The position numbers and the translations under genes are program-made. From NCBI GenBank assembly GCA_964442525.1, contig CAYTZO010000043.1, positions 1 through 6,195 of the forward strand: a stretch of 6,195 nt of DNA, read 5' to 3'. Positions 6,096 through 6,195 of the stretch are shown in pieces. Origin of the DNA: CAYTZO01 sp964442525 (GTDB lineage Bacteria; Patescibacteriota; Microgenomatia; UBA10105; UBA927). The notes under the pieces were generated by a model. It did not search any database. It was not told where the DNA came from and saw nothing but the letters and a program-made list of their open reading frames with translations. The first letter of the stretch is position 1. Every line of letters begins with the position of its first letter.

Positions 6096-6109
6096 ACGCT
6101 CTTACTATT

Positions 6110-6138
6110 GTCATAGTCTATTGATTTTCATTTGTCAA
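6110..6138 (-). promoter_or_regulatory. Sigma70-type promoter candidate for the surface-protein genes
   Basis: On the minus strand a perfect -35 TTGACA (6138-6133) is followed after exactly 17 bp by TATGAC (6115-6110), four of six matches to TATAAT. Predicted transcription start is near 6103, giving a leader of about 8 nt to the ATG at 6095 or about 44 nt to the ATG at 6059. Confidence 0.6.
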
Positions 6139-6149
6139 CACCCAATTAT
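6121..6149 (+). promoter_or_regulatory. Weak promoter candidate for the divergent plus-strand gene
   Basis: TTGATT (6121-6126) and AATTAT (6144-6149) are 17 bp apart, each four of six matches to consensus. The -10 would sit inside the 15-bp palindrome, and the start point near 6157 leaves room for the ribosome binding site at 6169. An alternative pair, TTGTCA (6132) and TATCAA (6154), would start too close to that site. Confidence 0.3.
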
Positions 6150-6154
6150 TGGGT
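6140..6154. promoter_or_regulatory. Perfect 15-bp palindrome in the divergent spacer, candidate operator
   Basis: ACCCAAT, one central T, then ATTGGGT: seven-base arms with no mismatch. A one-base centre suits a dimeric DNA-binding protein rather than an RNA hairpin. It sits just upstream of the minus-strand -35 box and overlaps the possible plus-strand -10 box, so a bound protein could influence both directions. The binding protein is unknown. Confidence 0.55.
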
Positions 6155-6168
6155 ATCAAAACGGCATC

Positions 6169-6176
6169 AGGAGAGG
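6169..6176 (+). promoter_or_regulatory. Strong Shine-Dalgarno site
   Basis: AGGAGAGG lies upstream of the ATG at 6183; nine bases separate AGGAG from the start codon. It is the clearest ribosome binding site in the window and is the main evidence that a plus-strand gene starts at 6183. Confidence 0.7.
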
Positions 6177-6182
6177 TACATC

Positions 6183-6195
6183 ATGTCCTTGCACC
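6183..6195 (+). CDS. Start of a divergent gene, cut off by the window edge
   Basis: Only four codons (Met-Ser-Leu-His) and one further base are present. The call rests on the well-placed AGGAG site and the promoter-like divergent spacer. Nothing can be said of the product. If it encodes a regulator, the palindrome in the spacer could be its own operator, but that is speculation. Confidence 0.55.

Noticed and set aside
1..6195. Recoded stop codons (for example UGA read as Gly or Trp)
   Set aside because: The genes are complete with standard stops, and TGA serves as stop at all four ATGA overlaps.
1..6195. CRISPR array, tRNA or rRNA gene, insertion sequence
   Set aside because: I saw no regularly spaced repeats with unique spacers, no cloverleaf candidate, no rRNA-like stretch and no transposase motif or terminal inverted repeats; the spacers are too short for most of these.

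Overview
The window looks like a stretch of bacterial chromosome, most likely from a metagenome-assembled scaffold, because a run of exactly 100 Ns interrupts one gene. It uses the standard code: TGA is the stop in four of the six complete genes. Genes are tightly packed. The style (short secreted proteins with one membrane anchor and a Thr-Pro linker, a compact glycosyltransferase cassette with a split Alg13/Alg14-type enzyme, few clear Shine-Dalgarno sites) recalls Candidate Phyla Radiation (Patescibacteria) genomes. That placement is an impression from gene style, not a demonstrated assignment.

All complete genes lie on the minus strand, so the window reads right to left. At the far right (6183-6195) the first codons of a divergent plus-strand gene follow a strong ribosome binding site. 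The 87-bp divergent spacer holds a consensus-like minus-strand promoter and a perfect 15-bp palindrome, a good operator candidate. Next come two genes for exported proteins: a membrane-anchored protein with a Thr-Pro linker and an Ig-like ectodomain (5544-6095), and a secreted Ser/Thr-rich protein with beta-strand repeats and an acidic DSDSDG motif (4882-5547, interrupted by the gap). They overlap by 4 bp.

An AT-rich 114-bp spacer (4768-4881) with nested inverted and direct repeats and a perfect TATAAT box leads into a second gene block. In order of transcription this encodes an O-antigen-ligase/polymerase-family membrane protein with a TPR-like tail (2803-4767), a family 2 glycosyltransferase (1928-2806), an Alg14/PssD-type membrane subunit (1458-1931), an Alg13/PssE-type catalytic subunit (988-1461) and a radical SAM/SPASM enzyme that runs off the left edge (1-980). 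The first three junctions are identical 4-bp ATGA overlaps; the last is a 7-bp gap.

Taken together, the second block should build a glycan on a lipid carrier in the cytoplasm (GT2 and the Alg13/14 pair) and polymerise it or transfer it outside the membrane (ligase-family protein). Whether the acceptor is a polymer, a lipid or the adjacent Ser/Thr-rich surface proteins cannot be decided from sequence, but protein O-glycosylation is a testable possibility. The role of the radical SAM enzyme is unknown.
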